Shown piece by piece: positions 37,639 through 46,911 of a stretch of DNA of 64,000 nucleotides. The number at the start of each line of letters is the position of its first letter. Position 1 is the stretch's first letter. The DNA is from Symsagittifera roscoffensis (lineage: Eukaryota; Xenacoelomorpha; Acoela; Convolutidae), in assembly GCF_963678635.1 (NCBI RefSeq), contig NC_087067.1, positions 43,065,829-43,129,828 on the forward strand, in the 5' to 3' direction. The notes under the pieces are model-generated. The model was not told where the DNA came from. It made no database searches and worked only from the letters and a program-made list of their open reading frames with translations. The position numbers were made by a program, and so were the translations under genes.

Positions 37639-37860
37639 TGTAGTATTGGAAAAGCTACACAAATACAAACGTCTATTGTTTTAATTGTTTACATATGATC
37701 CGAGCAGACTCTTTTTATTCTAAAACTTTTCACACCTCTAGGTAAAATTGCCTTTTTAACTTAACATTTGAGTCACATTCTAAGTGAACAACTTGACTTA
37801 AAACTTTAAAAGTCTAATCCAATTATCTGACTTCTCGAACTCTGAACGAGTTTTTTTTAT
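37639..37860 (+). repeat. LTR-like block between E0 and E1 (5' part recognisable)
   Basis: TGTAGTATTGGAAAAGCTAC and then ACGTCTATTGTTTTAATTGT match the LTR start and its conserved interior. Similarity fades after about 100 bases and no purine tract precedes it. The end is approximate. Confidence 0.4.
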
Positions 37861-38166
37861 TCTTTCAGTGTTATCAACCTTGAAAAAGGCAAAGATTTTT
37901 AAGAAAGTTTAACGGATGATCGAAGGAACTGAGTAGTTATCTACAACGCCAGTCAGGGGGAGTGTCTTTATTGTTTTGATTTTGAAAAATAGATAGATCC
38001 CCTGCCGCTCCGAATTTTAAAGTAACTAAAGCAGATGGAAATTTTGTGAGTTCTCCCAGCTAAACTAAATTATGATTTTTTAAAATAAAAAATCATAAAT
38101 GCAAATGACAATCTCCTGATCAAATGGAGGATAAGAGATAAGAAGAGGTCTGAAGTCTAATAGCAG
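37861..38166 (+). other. E1 leader or deleted gag-pol region
   Basis: Short non-coding stretch in front of the integrase remnant. No Gag, protease, reverse transcriptase or RNase H motif is found in the whole window, so these have been deleted from E1. Confidence 0.4.
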
Positions 38167-39245
38167 GTGCAGGGAAAACCAAACGGAAAGAAACACTGTT
38201 TAGTTGTAGTAGATTCAATTTCTCGATTCCTCCAAGTATATCCAGTAGCTAACACTACCGCCTTTGAAACAATAAAAACTTTAGAAAAATTCATTCTCAC
38301 ATTTGGTTTTCCACAAAAACTGGTTTATGATAAAGGAACAACTTTCATGAACGAAGATTTAACTAGTTGGCTTCATGAACTAAGAATAACGCATGCTCCC
38401 AGAACCGCATATTCACCATGGACAAAATGGTAAAGTGGAAATACAAAACAAACATCTAGGAACACATTTTAGAATTTTCTTTGATCAAGCAAAAGGAAAT
38501 TGGAGTGATCTAGCTGCGAAATTTGCTTTCACTCATAACACCACTATCAACGCAAAAACTGGATTAACACCATTCGAAATTGTTTTCAGACAAAAACCTC
38601 AAATATCAATTTCCTTAAAGCTAGGATTACTTCGAAACTCAGAATTAACGTGCAATTCTGAATTCTGTGCAAGTATCCCATTACACAGACATTTTTTACA
38701 AACATCATCAAATAAAGCTATAAAACCATTAGTAAAACTAAAAATTAACACTTCACTACTTATCCGAGAGAACCAATTTAAACACATCTATAATACAGCT
38801 TACAAGAAAAGTCTTGAAAACAACGCCAAAATCCACAAATATCGAAACAAATATAAATTAGGAAAACCCTTAGAAATAGGTCAAAAAGTACTTATGGAAA
38901 ACCATTCCATAGAAGATGGCAAATCAAAAAAATTACGAGAACTACGATCAGGCCAATATACGGTAAAAAAATAAAGTAACGAATGTAAACTATGAGATAC
39001 AGCTAGATTCAGGTCAAACTGTAAAAAAGACAGCTCATAGAAACCATCTAATTGAATACTTTCCCATTGAAGAAAAAGCAAAGGAACTGGTGAATGACTA
39101 TGTTTTAAACGACCAGTCCTACAAACCATTCTATGAAAACCTAATGCAATCAAATATAAAAATGTCAATACACCACTCACCAACAAATTATTTCAAAATC
39201 CAATGGGTTAATCAGAAAATTTACCTGTGGAAACACACCATGAAC
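38167..39245 (+). pseudogene. E1 Ty3/gypsy-type integrase remnant (rve core plus GPY/F-like tail)
   Basis: The frame at 38,167-38,433 carries the first catalytic Asp (LVVVDSISRF) and the second (LVYDKGTTF); the frame at 38,393-38,974 carries the Glu region (NGKVEIQNKH) and the helix with FAFTHNTTINAKTG. This is the DD35E core of retroviral-type integrases, which join element DNA to the chromosome. A one-base expansion of an A-run near 38,425-38,428 separates Asp and Glu. The C-terminal part has SGQYTVKK, then after another break near 38,972 a segment VTNVNYEIQLDSGQ and RNHLIEYF, resembling the GPY/F module of Ty3/gypsy integrases. The N-terminal zinc-binding domain is missing. Inactive as it stands. 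Confidence 0.8.
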
Positions 39246-39341
39246 GAGAAAATAATATAGAACTACATGAAACTGGGCAAGAAAAAAACTTAAAGAAATA
39301 TAAACTCAAGATTTCAAGAGCACAACACAGACACTATACAA

Positions 39342-39560
39342 ATGCCACATACGCCAGGATTAGCTCAGAGAAGGTTAACCTCAACACCTCTTTTTCCAAA
39401 CAATAGGAATGGTAATAATTTCGATGAATTGTCATATATACCACCTACATCAAGACATAACGCCCAAAACGGACGGACATCTGTTCAAACGGGCTCGAAA
39501 AACGGAAGACTTCAGAGACATCTGCGACAACCCAGCTTCTACCAAGCAGGCTTCAACTGA
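39342..39560 (+). CDS. E1 short ORF between integrase and envelope-like gene
   Basis: A 72-codon basic frame rich in Arg, Asn and Gln. It may be the disordered C-terminal end of Pol. Nothing specific is recognised. Confidence 0.25.
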   Translation: MPHTPGLAQRRLTSTPLFPNNRNGNNFDELSYIPPTSRHNAQNGRTSVQTGSKNGRLQRHLRQPSFYQAGFN

Positions 39561-39767
39561 AAAATCTCTAATAGTTATCACTAACTAAAACCTAAAAACT
39601 CATTTTGTAATCTCCGGGTCATCAACTTGGATACAAAAGATTATTCAAATTATGAACCCACACCTAATCGTCAATCAAAATAGTCAATTTTTCAAAACAA
39701 TGGTTTCTTACAAAAAAACCAACCAAAAAATTTACTATTGCCAATTTTTAGCAACTTCGCGATAATA

Positions 39768-41791
39768 ATGAAATTTGCTACTCTGCTTTCAACACTTATA
39801 CCTCTTGTCATTCTACAGAATGATGATCTGGAAAAGGTATCAAATTCTCTCAAAGTTACTCACTATGATTGTTCAAGTATGCAGGAAAATAAAATGTATG
39901 CTTTAAATCAAATGGCCCCGAAAATAAAGTTAGCCCAGAAAACCTTTACACTACCGATGGCACAATTAGCGTATATCAACGGTCATATAGAACATACGTG
40001 AACGCAGTTAAGTGTAAAATTAAAACATTTCCCATTCGTTATAATTGCGGAATGTGGGCAGATTCTTCCATTTTTCACAATATGAACATGATAACCTATG
40101 AAATTATTATACCACCAGAAGATTGCGAAAAAGCAGCAAAGAACAACAAAATTACAGTGAATGAAGATGGATACACTCATGAACTAATTATAAAAATAGA
40201 TGAAAGTATTTTACAAAACAGAAGTGAAGGAACGTCATTAGAAGGCGACAGTTCGACAGCATGTAAGAGTAGGGGACAAGTAAAACAATATAGCTATGAA
40301 ACGCAAATGCAGAAAGTTAAACTAAAAGTAAATCTAGAAACAAAACAAGTACAAAATCCTTACGGTATACCATTACCATGCACAGTACTCGAAGGCGGAT
40401 GCAAATTCACATCATTAGACCCTTATGTTTACACATGGGATATGCCCGAAAATTGCTTAGTCACAAAATTGTTTTCTCAAAAAGCCAAAAGGGTCTAGTA
40501 CGCTAATAAGTTGGACCACCCTCAATATCATATATTGATTGAGTGATCGGCACCCAATGGCTTAGATCTAAAAATTCGCATTTACAATAAGCAGCAAGAA
40601 GTCTGCAGCAGGCCAGGAGCATTAAATAAAACAAATTTTGAGTCCTTATTTATTTCATTTTCAGGCGGTTTTGATATGAACTCTGGTAAATCCAGCAACA
40701 TACGACACGAGGATAGAAATTACTACCAAATGCAAATAAATGAGAACGATCAAATAAGAGTGAAACCTTTGAACTATCCTCTGGAATCAGGCAATTTTTC
40801 ATTTCTCCATGATGAACGTAACAATAAAAATCGGGATCCTCTTTGGTGCCATGTAGGTACCGCTGAAATTGATTACGAACTTCATCTGGGTGCAAAGTTA
40901 GATTACATAATGTATTTTAATGCTAAGCAACTCAGACATTCTGGAATGACATTAGTACAGAATCAATGTGAACTTGTAAGAACACAAATTCTAACAATAA
41001 TGATGTTAGCTTTACAAAATACTAGGCTTGCAGGATACATACTAACTGGCAACCGCTCTATGTTTTTGGACACCGATGCTGCAGCCGGCTGGCTGTATCA
41101 CTGCCCTAAAAAAGTTTCACCTCTTAAAGTTCTCGAAAAATGCTTTGATCGAATACCGATCTTTTAAAATGGGCGAACAATGTATGTCGACCCTATTACC
41201 CGCCAAACTTTTCTTTTTGCCAACAAATTACATTGCTTTGGTGGTTAAAAAAATGCCTTTCAACTTGATTTAGACGATAAATTATCTTGGTGCCAATTAA
41301 TGCCGGCTCCAATACCTTTCAAGACTCCTTTAATGTTCGCTCCACAAGCTATAGGCCAAATTAGGGAATTTCCCGTATACGATTCGAGACGCGCAGGCAT
41401 GTATATCCCAAAACACTTAAAAGCTTTTTGGGATAACATTATTCATAACACAGCATCAACATCTATTCTCAAAAAAAATACCAGAACTATTCTCCAAAAT
41501 GGACACATGGATTATGCAATTTCAGACGCTTTAACCGCCGCAATGGGTTTAAGCCAAAAAAAATTTCTAGATTCTCTGCTTTCACCGGGATTTGTCATAA
41601 AAAAATTTCATTGGAACATTCGGTTTTGTTGCTTTTTTCTTAGAGAAAATCGGAATTTATTTTGCCTGTTTTCGTTTTCTCAAATTCCTGCTAGAAATAA
41701 TAGTAAAAAAATTATTAAAGCTTTAGAAATCAATAAGTTAACAAATCGTACTATAAGGCTTCTGGAAGATAATATTAGATGCAATGTATAA
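39768..41791 (+). pseudogene. E1 envelope-like glycoprotein, broken
   Basis: ATG at 39,768 opens a hydrophobic signal-peptide-like start (MKFATLLSTLIPLVIL). The frame ends at 40,001, continues in another frame to 40,498, is interrupted for about 170 bases, resumes at 40,676-41,167, and after a further frame change and a stop near 41,249 goes on at 41,300-41,791. Paired Cys segments (YNCGMW, LPCTVLEGGC) and overall order resemble envelope-like third ORFs of invertebrate Ty3/gypsy elements. Position directly after integrase fits env. At least four lesions make it non-functional. No fusion peptide or transmembrane anchor can be assigned. Confidence 0.5.
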
Positions 41792-42179
41792 TTTTTTCTT
41801 TTAATCAGTTTTTACTTCCATTTTCTCAAACGAAAACTCCAATCTTGAATCATCAGCTTTGCGAAACTCAAGACAAAAACAAATAAGACAACAAAACCAT
41901 AATCAAAATATATACCAAGAAAGCCCTGCTTCAATACCTATGGCAGAGCAAAATGAGCCTGCAGTACCTTAATGTCATCAGATTCACGAAACGAACCTGA
42001 TTTATACCCAGACCTAAATAACCAAAATGAACATTTAGTACGGACCAACGTAAAAGGAACGATCTCTAGCACAACAATCCCTCATTCAACCACCAACAAC
42101 AACACTATAACACCAATCTAAGGCAACAGTTTTCTATTTCAGAATGCCCTCAAAAAAATTGTGCATCCCCATAGACTAA
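41792..42179 (+). other. E1 spacer after the envelope-like gene
   Basis: Gln/Asn-rich broken frames, no ATG-started ORF of note. It may include the degraded tail of the preceding gene. Confidence 0.35.
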
Positions 42180-42482
42180 ATGCTAGTCGATATTTTAGAC
42201 AGACAAGTTCTTTTACTAATTCAATTTCCAACACTTACAAATAAATTGTTCACACGAATAAAAGCTGTTGATTTACTTCAATTTGGAACCAACAACTTTA
42301 TACGCCTCATGCTAATTGTTTATTCAGGAAAAGTGATTCATGAAGCTGTCATTGAGTCATCAAATCCAAAATACAATTATATATGTTCGTTTCTTCAAAG
42401 TAACGAATCTGCTATCATAAAAATTACTCCAGAAGGAGTTCATTTTTGTGTGCGAAAATACCACGATACAGATTTTACTTGA
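42180..42482 (+). CDS. E1 accessory ORF A1 (family A, 100 aa)
   Basis: Starts MLVDILDRQV and ends near EGVHFCV plus a short tail. It is clearly paralogous to A2, 15 bases downstream: both have MLV-ILDR, a middle IRLM or IHLM, SS-x-KY-x-YICS and EGxHFCV. The pattern of alternating hydrophobic residues suggests a small beta-rich protein. There is no signal peptide or known domain. Only E1 retains this family; the derivatives E2-E5 lost it. Confidence 0.55.
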   Translation: MLVDILDRQVLLLIQFPTLTNKLFTRIKAVDLLQFGTNNFIRLMLIVYSGKVIHEAVIESSNPKYNYICSFLQSNESAIIKITPEGVHFCVRKYHDTDFT

Positions 42483-42496
42483 ACACAAACATTTAA

Positions 42497-42772
42497 ATGT
42501 TGGTAGGAATTTTGGATCGAGACATTCCTTTATTATTTCAACTCCCAGGTTACGCAAACAAACTACCAGAATTAATAGCATCAGCAAGATTACCAAAAAT
42601 CAAACCGAATGATTGTATTCACCTTATGATAAAAAATTATCCTGAGGAAACTGTTCAAGAAATTGAAATTGACTCTTCAAACAAAAAATATGATTATATT
42701 TGTTCATTACTTGAAGGAAATAGCTCAGCAGTCGTCCTTACCGATTTCGAAGGAATTCATTTCTGTGTATAA
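42497..42772 (+). CDS. E1 accessory ORF A2 (family A, 91 aa)
   Basis: MLVGILDRDIPLLFQLPGYA start, SSNKKYDYICSLLEG in the middle, ends EGIHFCV. Intact tandem paralogue of A1, opening 15 bases after the A1 stop with no room for separate promoters, so the two would need a shared or spliced transcript. Function unknown. Confidence 0.55.
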   Translation: MLVGILDRDIPLLFQLPGYANKLPELIASARLPKIKPNDCIHLMIKNYPEETVQEIEIDSSNKKYDYICSLLEGNSSAVVLTDFEGIHFCV

Positions 42773-42837
42773 GTATTAAACCAGTAACAATAAAATTGAA
42801 TTGATACATTCCAAAAATAAAATTTGGAGAAAAATAA

Positions 42838-43112
42838 ATGTTCCTTGACACACTAAATCAAAATATCTGCTTAGTCATATCTTGTCCTCATTTCCCAAAG
42901 AAATTTTATTCCCAGTAACAACAGCAATTTTACCATCCGTAGCAATTGGTAACCACTTACACTAAATTATCAACGACTTTCACCATAATCAAAATTACAA
43001 TATTATCGTAAAGCAAACCATTCCTAGATACAAAGATATTCTTCACATCTTAAAGTATAAAAACTCAGCCATATTCGAAACCCTTTGTGAAGAAATTATT
43101 TTTTGTGAGTAA
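42838..43112 (+). pseudogene. E1 accessory ORF A3 (family A, broken)
   Basis: ATG at 42,838 gives MFLDTLNQNICLVISCPHFP; the rest of the family pattern (LHILKYKNSAIF, ETLCEEIIFCE) follows in another frame to the stop at 43,110, with one further stop. It is a third tandem copy, inactivated by a frameshift and a nonsense codon. Confidence 0.45.
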
Positions 43113-43131
43113 AATAATTGAACAAAAACTC

Positions 43132-43386
43132 ATGTTATTTAAACACAATAATTGTCACGTACTCATTTACCAAATAAAAAAATCCTTCGACGCTTGTAAC
43201 GGTTCATATTGTCCAAAACTTATCTTATACTTCGATTATTGTAATACGAGGGAAGACGGAACAATTGAAGTCTTCCACAACTCGCCATATTGGATTTTTT
43301 TCCTAGTTTTGTCGAATACTTGCCTAAGTCATCTGCCAAAAGACATAAGCGATTTCCATTCAAATGATCTCACTAACCTCTCGTAA
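43132..43386 (+). CDS. E1 accessory ORF B1 (family B, 84 aa)
   Basis: ATG at 43,132 is the best start. It contains VLIYQIKKSFDACNGSYCP and later GTIEVFHNSPYWIFFLVLSN. These align with B3 (IHIKKTFD ... GTFEEFSIYHTSRY ... FFLFVSD). It overlaps B2 by 23 bases in another frame. Small protein of unknown function. Confidence 0.5.
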   Translation: MLFKHNNCHVLIYQIKKSFDACNGSYCPKLILYFDYCNTREDGTIEVFHNSPYWIFFLVLSNTCLSHLPKDISDFHSNDLTNLS

Positions 43387-43585
43387 TCTGTTTATCCGGT
43401 TACCAAACCTACGTTACTCACTCATTGGAGTAGAAAAACACTATGAAAACTTTTATCGTTTACATGTGAGTAAGGTTAACTCCAGTATATCAACTACAAT
43501 CACAGTTCCAGGAAATCACCCTAATTTCCTTGCTTTCGACACAATTGCCGAATTTTTTCTAAACCCACTAATTTATTCTAATTAG
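43364..43585 (+). CDS. E1 accessory ORF B2 (family B, 73 aa)
   Basis: Starts within the end of B1 and stops just before B3. It has the family pattern LHVSKVNSSISTTITVPGNH followed by PNFLAFDTIAEFFLNPL. In E2-E5 the leader is joined to the middle of this ORF, so only its C-terminal half remains there. Confidence 0.5.
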   Translation: MISLTSRNLFIRLPNLRYSLIGVEKHYENFYRLHVSKVNSSISTTITVPGNHPNFLAFDTIAEFFLNPLIYSN

Positions 43586-43594
43586 AAAGAATTG

Positions 43595-43816
43595 ATGTTT
43601 AATAATAACGACCAACAAGTTTCAGCTATTCATATAAAGAAAACCTTTGATTTACAAGTTTACATGATAGTTAATATTCGATACATCGAAACGGGTACTT
43701 TTGAGGAATTTAGTATTTATCACACTTCCCGATATTTGCCATTCTTTCTTTTTGTATCTGATCACCCGGAGTCTTGTCTTACCGATATTGAATGTGAAAT
43801 TTGTACCTTAGACTAG
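43595..43816 (+). CDS. E1 accessory ORF B3 (family B, 73 aa)
   Basis: MFNNNDQQVSAIHIKKTFDL start, YIETGTFEEFSIYHTSRY centre, and an end with Cys pairs (CEICTLD). Intact in E1, E3 and E5; in E2 and E4 a lost A in the CAACAAATTTC run and a TAA break it. The next ORF starts one base after its TAG. Unknown function. Confidence 0.55.
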   Translation: MFNNNDQQVSAIHIKKTFDLQVYMIVNIRYIETGTFEEFSIYHTSRYLPFFLFVSDHPESCLTDIECEICTLD

Positions 43817-43820
43817 AATG

Positions 43821-44045
43821 ATAATTTTTTAAAAAGGAACCTTTGTTCAAATTAAAGGGTTCCAACGCTCCTTCATTCTAGAAAAAATTTCAAAAAAATC
43901 CCCATTTTTATAATTCATTTGAAAAGACTTTATAATGGCGAACTACACAACACCATTAGTAAACCAGGCAAAAAATACTGGCATTTTTTACTATGTCTTG
44001 CAAATAACCTAACATTTCCCCTTCCCTGCGATCTAGATCAGATTG
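43821..44045 (+). pseudogene. E1 accessory ORF B4 (family B, broken)
   Basis: ATGATAATTTTT begins right after B3, but stops and frame changes interrupt it. The recognisable end (YNGEL ... PCDLDQI) precedes RING-A. The intact form is seen in E4. Confidence 0.5.
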
Positions 44046-44049
44046 ATGT

Positions 44050-44394
44050 TTGGAAAACTGCAATCAAATGAAAAAATTACACAAAAATTTACCTCCACAA
44101 CCACCACATTTAGTTTGCGTTAATTGTTATAGTAAACTCAAGCTAAGAGCTAGTACACCATTCGCAAAAATTCCTTGCACCATTTGCAGGCAGATTATTC
44201 ATGTAATTAAAATGACAGAATATGATGTCTGTAAAATCTGCAATCACTTAGTGTTATCCAGAAACAAACGAAAGGGTGAACATATGATAGATAATCACCC
44301 TTATGTTACTGTATGCAATAACTGCATTGAGAAAAGCAAAAACACCTGCCCTATCTGTTTTTCAAAAATTGCTTTTGATGAGTTTTGGGCATAA
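44050..44394 (+). CDS. E1 RING-A ORF, lacking its first Cys pair
   Basis: RING-like zinc-binding protein. Visible ligand pairs are PPHLVCVNC, CTICRQ, VCKICNHL, VCNNC and CPICFSK: a RING-like half followed by a second treble of Cys pairs. A deletion of about 33 bases just upstream (junction near 44,045) has removed the first CPIC pair present in E2, E3 and E5. The frame runs intact through the second zinc module (GGGTGAAC form). RING proteins are usually E3 ubiquitin ligases; that role is inference only. Confidence 0.6.
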   Translation: MENCNQMKKLHKNLPPQPPHLVCVNCYSKLKLRASTPFAKIPCTICRQIIHVIKMTEYDVCKICNHLVLSRNKRKGEHMIDNHPYVTVCNNCIEKSKNTCPICFSKIAFDEFWA

Positions 44395-44408
44395 CTTCCT
44401 TTCATACA

Positions 44409-44640
44409 ATGGCAAACGAATGCCGTTTGTCTGGAATTGAAAACATCCCTTCAATTAAGAAAACTTCACAAAAGAAAGTATCCACAACCCTTTCATTTTA
44501 TTTGTAATGAATGATACATGGCTCTTAAGTCCAAAACTAACTTAATTTTCGACAAAATTCTATGCCCAATATGCCGCCAGGATGTTAACGTACTAAATTT
44601 AGAACAAATTGCGAATGTCAGGGCTGTAAAGGCAATAAAA
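44409..44640 (+). pseudogene. E1 RING-B, frameshifted
   Basis: MANEC at the start is followed by a two-base loss (compared with ECPVCLE in E2 and E3), so the rest is out of frame. The CPICRQDVN pair and the QTC-like end are still recognisable in the correct frame. Confidence 0.5.
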
Positions 44641-44696
44641 AATGAATAAACAATTATGCTGTTTGTTTAGAGAGTTGCAAAAAGTTCTGCTTGGTA

Positions 44697-44960
44697 ATGG
44701 ACATTGATTTTGTCCTTGATTACAATCTCCTCCTCGTCCATGATGACGGTTACCAAGCGCGTACAAATCGTATTTATATTCATCCCGATCAACAGCAGTT
44801 GGATAATTTTTGCAAACGTTATGGTCCTGGCTTCCACGATGAAGAAACATTCACTGTCAAAAGCAGTAGTAGAATTTACAATATTATCATAAATGCGTTC
44901 AACAATGACGAAGATGTTATCAACATCAATTTTCGAACCTCGAATCGACTTATGCTTTAA
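44697..44960 (+). CDS. E1 ORF P91 (conserved 87-91 aa accessory protein)
   Basis: MDIDFVLDYNLL, then GYQARTNRI, QQQLDNFCKRYGPGFHDEE and NIIINAFNNDEDVININF. It is the best preserved ORF of the array, open in all five copies. In E2-E4 an upstream in-frame ATG adds MFCL(V/E); here that ATG is AAG. Its layout is loosely like family A. No known domain. Confidence 0.6.
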   Translation: MDIDFVLDYNLLLVHDDGYQARTNRIYIHPDQQQLDNFCKRYGPGFHDEETFTVKSSSRIYNIIINAFNNDEDVININFRTSNRLML

Positions 44961-44977
44961 TCTTTCCTAAATTAAAA

Positions 44978-45566
44978 ATGATTCAGATAACTTTACCAGT
45001 TTTTATATGTAAAATTTTCCAAGCTTGTTATTTTTATTTCCAAAAGTTTCTTTACGTTTCTCAGCCCATTTTACAGTACTTTCGAAAAACCATTACGCAA
45101 GCCCCTCTTGAATGCCCGATTTGCTACTTACAAAAAATCCAATTTCAAGAAACAACACAATAACCAGCCACATCATCCACCACACTTCATCTGCATAGAC
45201 TGTCATGAGCAAATTGTAGCTCATTTTTCTAAATATGGACAAGCTTTAAGCCCCATTTGCCAAGTCCCAAATTATACCCCATCACTTTCATATTATTTCC
45301 CTTGTTGTTTATGCGAAAGTATGGTTAAAAGCGCAAATTGGGGAAATAACCAGGCCCAAAGTATGGCAAGCTATCAACATCTTACCAATTATCATCAAGG
45401 TATCACTATTTGTACAAGATGCCTCCCTAGTACTGCAAAATTTTGTCCCGTATGCCACATCCCTTATGATTTTTCGACCCCTGGAATTAATTCTCCACAA
45501 TTAAACGATTGCCTTATACAATTCCTCTACACTCCTACATTTGGTAAGGTCTCAAGACTTCAGTAA
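44978..45566 (+). pseudogene. E1 RING-C, split into two frames
   Basis: An ATG-started frame (44,978-45,163) ends just after ECPICYLQK; the remainder (PPHFICIDCHEQ, SPICQVPNY, CCLCESMVK, HQGITICTRC, FCPVCHIP) continues in the frame of 45,108-45,566. One extra A in an A-run near 45,130 separates them. The protein has a RING-like first half and a second Cys-rich module, as RING-A. The second-half Cys of CPICQ is Ser here, and one His is Tyr (TNYHQG). Confidence 0.6.
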
Positions 45567-45677
45567 TCCGCTCACAATTTATATATATTTTTAAACAACA
45601 ATTAACACAAAACTCTCCTTTAAACATGCTATATTATGTACTATTTACCCCCCTGGTTTTTTCTAGTCCCTTTTACC

Positions 45678-45685
45678 TATAAAAA
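45678..45685 (+). promoter_or_regulatory. E1 internal promoter TATA box
   Basis: TATAAAAA inside TTTTACCTATAAAAAGGGAC, between RING-C and P229. The same block is kept in E2, E3 and E4. It is preceded by a variable C-run and followed by a conserved leader of about 340 bases to the P229 start. Confidence 0.55.
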
Positions 45686-46029
45686 GGGACCCCATGGTAA
45701 GCCTGTGGATGAACCCAGGTAGACATACATTTAAGATTGCGGGTTAATTAATGCCCAAATTACCATTTTTGCTTTAACTACATAATTTTAATATCTGAGC
45801 GTAACTCAGTGTCGTATAATGCTTTGTTCCTGTGGTTAATAAAAACCATGATCGTCTTTCTTCATTTGTTTTCCGTGGTGGGTTTGTGTGAAACCACAAG
45901 ATTATATTTTCCACCCTTTATATAAACAATTTTACACTTTAGAAATGTCCTCATTGTTCAAAAATTTGATAATGAGCCTTAGTATCCGAATGTAATTCGG
46001 GATTTTGAATATTAACTTATTTTATATTG

Positions 46030-46716
46030 ATGTTTAGCAAAATGGAATATGACCCAACTTTGAATTGGAACTGCCGAAATGCTGACCCAGCACCCGAGGA
46101 GTTTAAAAGAAAATTGCCTCTCAGAAAGAAGCAACGAAAATCTGTAGCAGTACAATCCTTGTCAATTGACGACGGGTTAAATAAGAACCCTCGGAATTTC
46201 CCCAGTTTGAATCAAAGATTGGATTTGCAGAAGAGCAGAGAAGCAAAATTGGATCCTGAAAACCCAAGATTTATAACGAGTTTGAAGTATTCAATAAAGC
46301 AAAACTACAACAGATGGAAACTGCCATCGTTTATTGAAGTCGTCAACTCAACGACAATGGAAAAGGCGATGATGCCTGTCGAGTTTATAGCCCAACAAGA
46401 AGTGGTGATAAAGGAGGAAACCAACTTCTGGAAACTGAAGAAGAGAGAAGAGCAAGGCTACATCCTGAAAGCAGGGGGAACGCAAGTTACCATCCCGTTT
46501 GAGGGAATAACTGCCTTCCCAAACTATGTAGGACCCAAGCAGGAAGAGCAAGACGATATTAAAGAGCTCACAGATGGGATGAGCAGAATGCGAATTAAGA
46601 ATAAAATCAAGAAGAAAAAAATCGTCAAGTTACAACAAAAACTCGAGGCTTCACAGAGGAAAATAGCGATCCTCAGAGCGTACAATGTGGAGCTAGAAGC
46701 AGGAAAGAAGCTCTAG
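46030..46716 (+). CDS. E1 P229: basic, coiled-coil accessory protein
   Basis: ATG at 46,030 (another at 46,042). Order: EYDP-x-LNWNCRNADPAPEEF, a basic cluster KRKLPLRKKQRK that looks like a nuclear localisation signal, a central domain (KYSIKQNYNRWKLPSFIEVV), VTIPFEGI, then a C-terminal Lys-rich helix with heptad Leu/Ile (KIVKLQQKLEASQRKIAIL). It is the last ORF before the LTR and has its own promoter, the position of regulatory genes in some complex retroviruses. A DNA- or RNA-binding regulator is an inference. It has no Gag zinc knuckle. Confidence 0.65.
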   Translation: MFSKMEYDPTLNWNCRNADPAPEEFKRKLPLRKKQRKSVAVQSLSIDDGLNKNPRNFPSLNQRLDLQKSREAKLDPENPRFITSLKYSIKQNYNRWKLPSFIEVVNSTTMEKAMMPVEFIAQQEVVIKEETNFWKLKKREEQGYILKAGGTQVTIPFEGITAFPNYVGPKQEEQDDIKELTDGMSRMRIKNKIKKKKIVKLQQKLEASQRKIAILRAYNVELEAGKKL

Positions 46717-46889
46717 ACGAAATTTATAGCTATGAGAACAAAAAACATTTTTAAATTTGAGTCCATTAACTTAACTTATCTACATAACTATTTCATTTGA
46801 TGTTCTTTTTTAATGTAATAACTAAAGTTTTTAATCATTAAAGTGTCTAAAATTTCACCATGGTAACTGTAACAATCGAACAGCTTAAC

Positions 46890-46911
46890 TTTCTAAAAAA
46901 AATGGGTGAGT
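46890..46911 (+). promoter_or_regulatory. polypurine-tract-like site before LTR 1
   Basis: AAAAAAAATGGGTGAG directly precedes the TGTAGTA start of the LTR. E2 and E3 have A-runs followed by GGGGTGAG. This is where plus-strand priming would occur in an LTR element. Confidence 0.45.

Noticed and set aside
38167..41791. Polinton/Maverick origin for the integrase
   Set aside because: The GPY/F-like tail, the envelope-like gene and the LTR, purine tract and PBS layout fit a Ty3/gypsy element; no polymerase B, ATPase or capsid gene is seen.
44599..44850. Minus-strand open frames opposite P91 and RING-C in every unit
   Set aside because: Mirror frames of conserved plus-strand ORFs; recurrence only reflects unit duplication.
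42180..46716. Integrated DNA virus as the source of the small RING ORFs
   Set aside because: Considered because of the compact ORFs, but the block lies between integrase/env and an LTR and recurs with LTRs; a later capture from a DNA virus remains possible.
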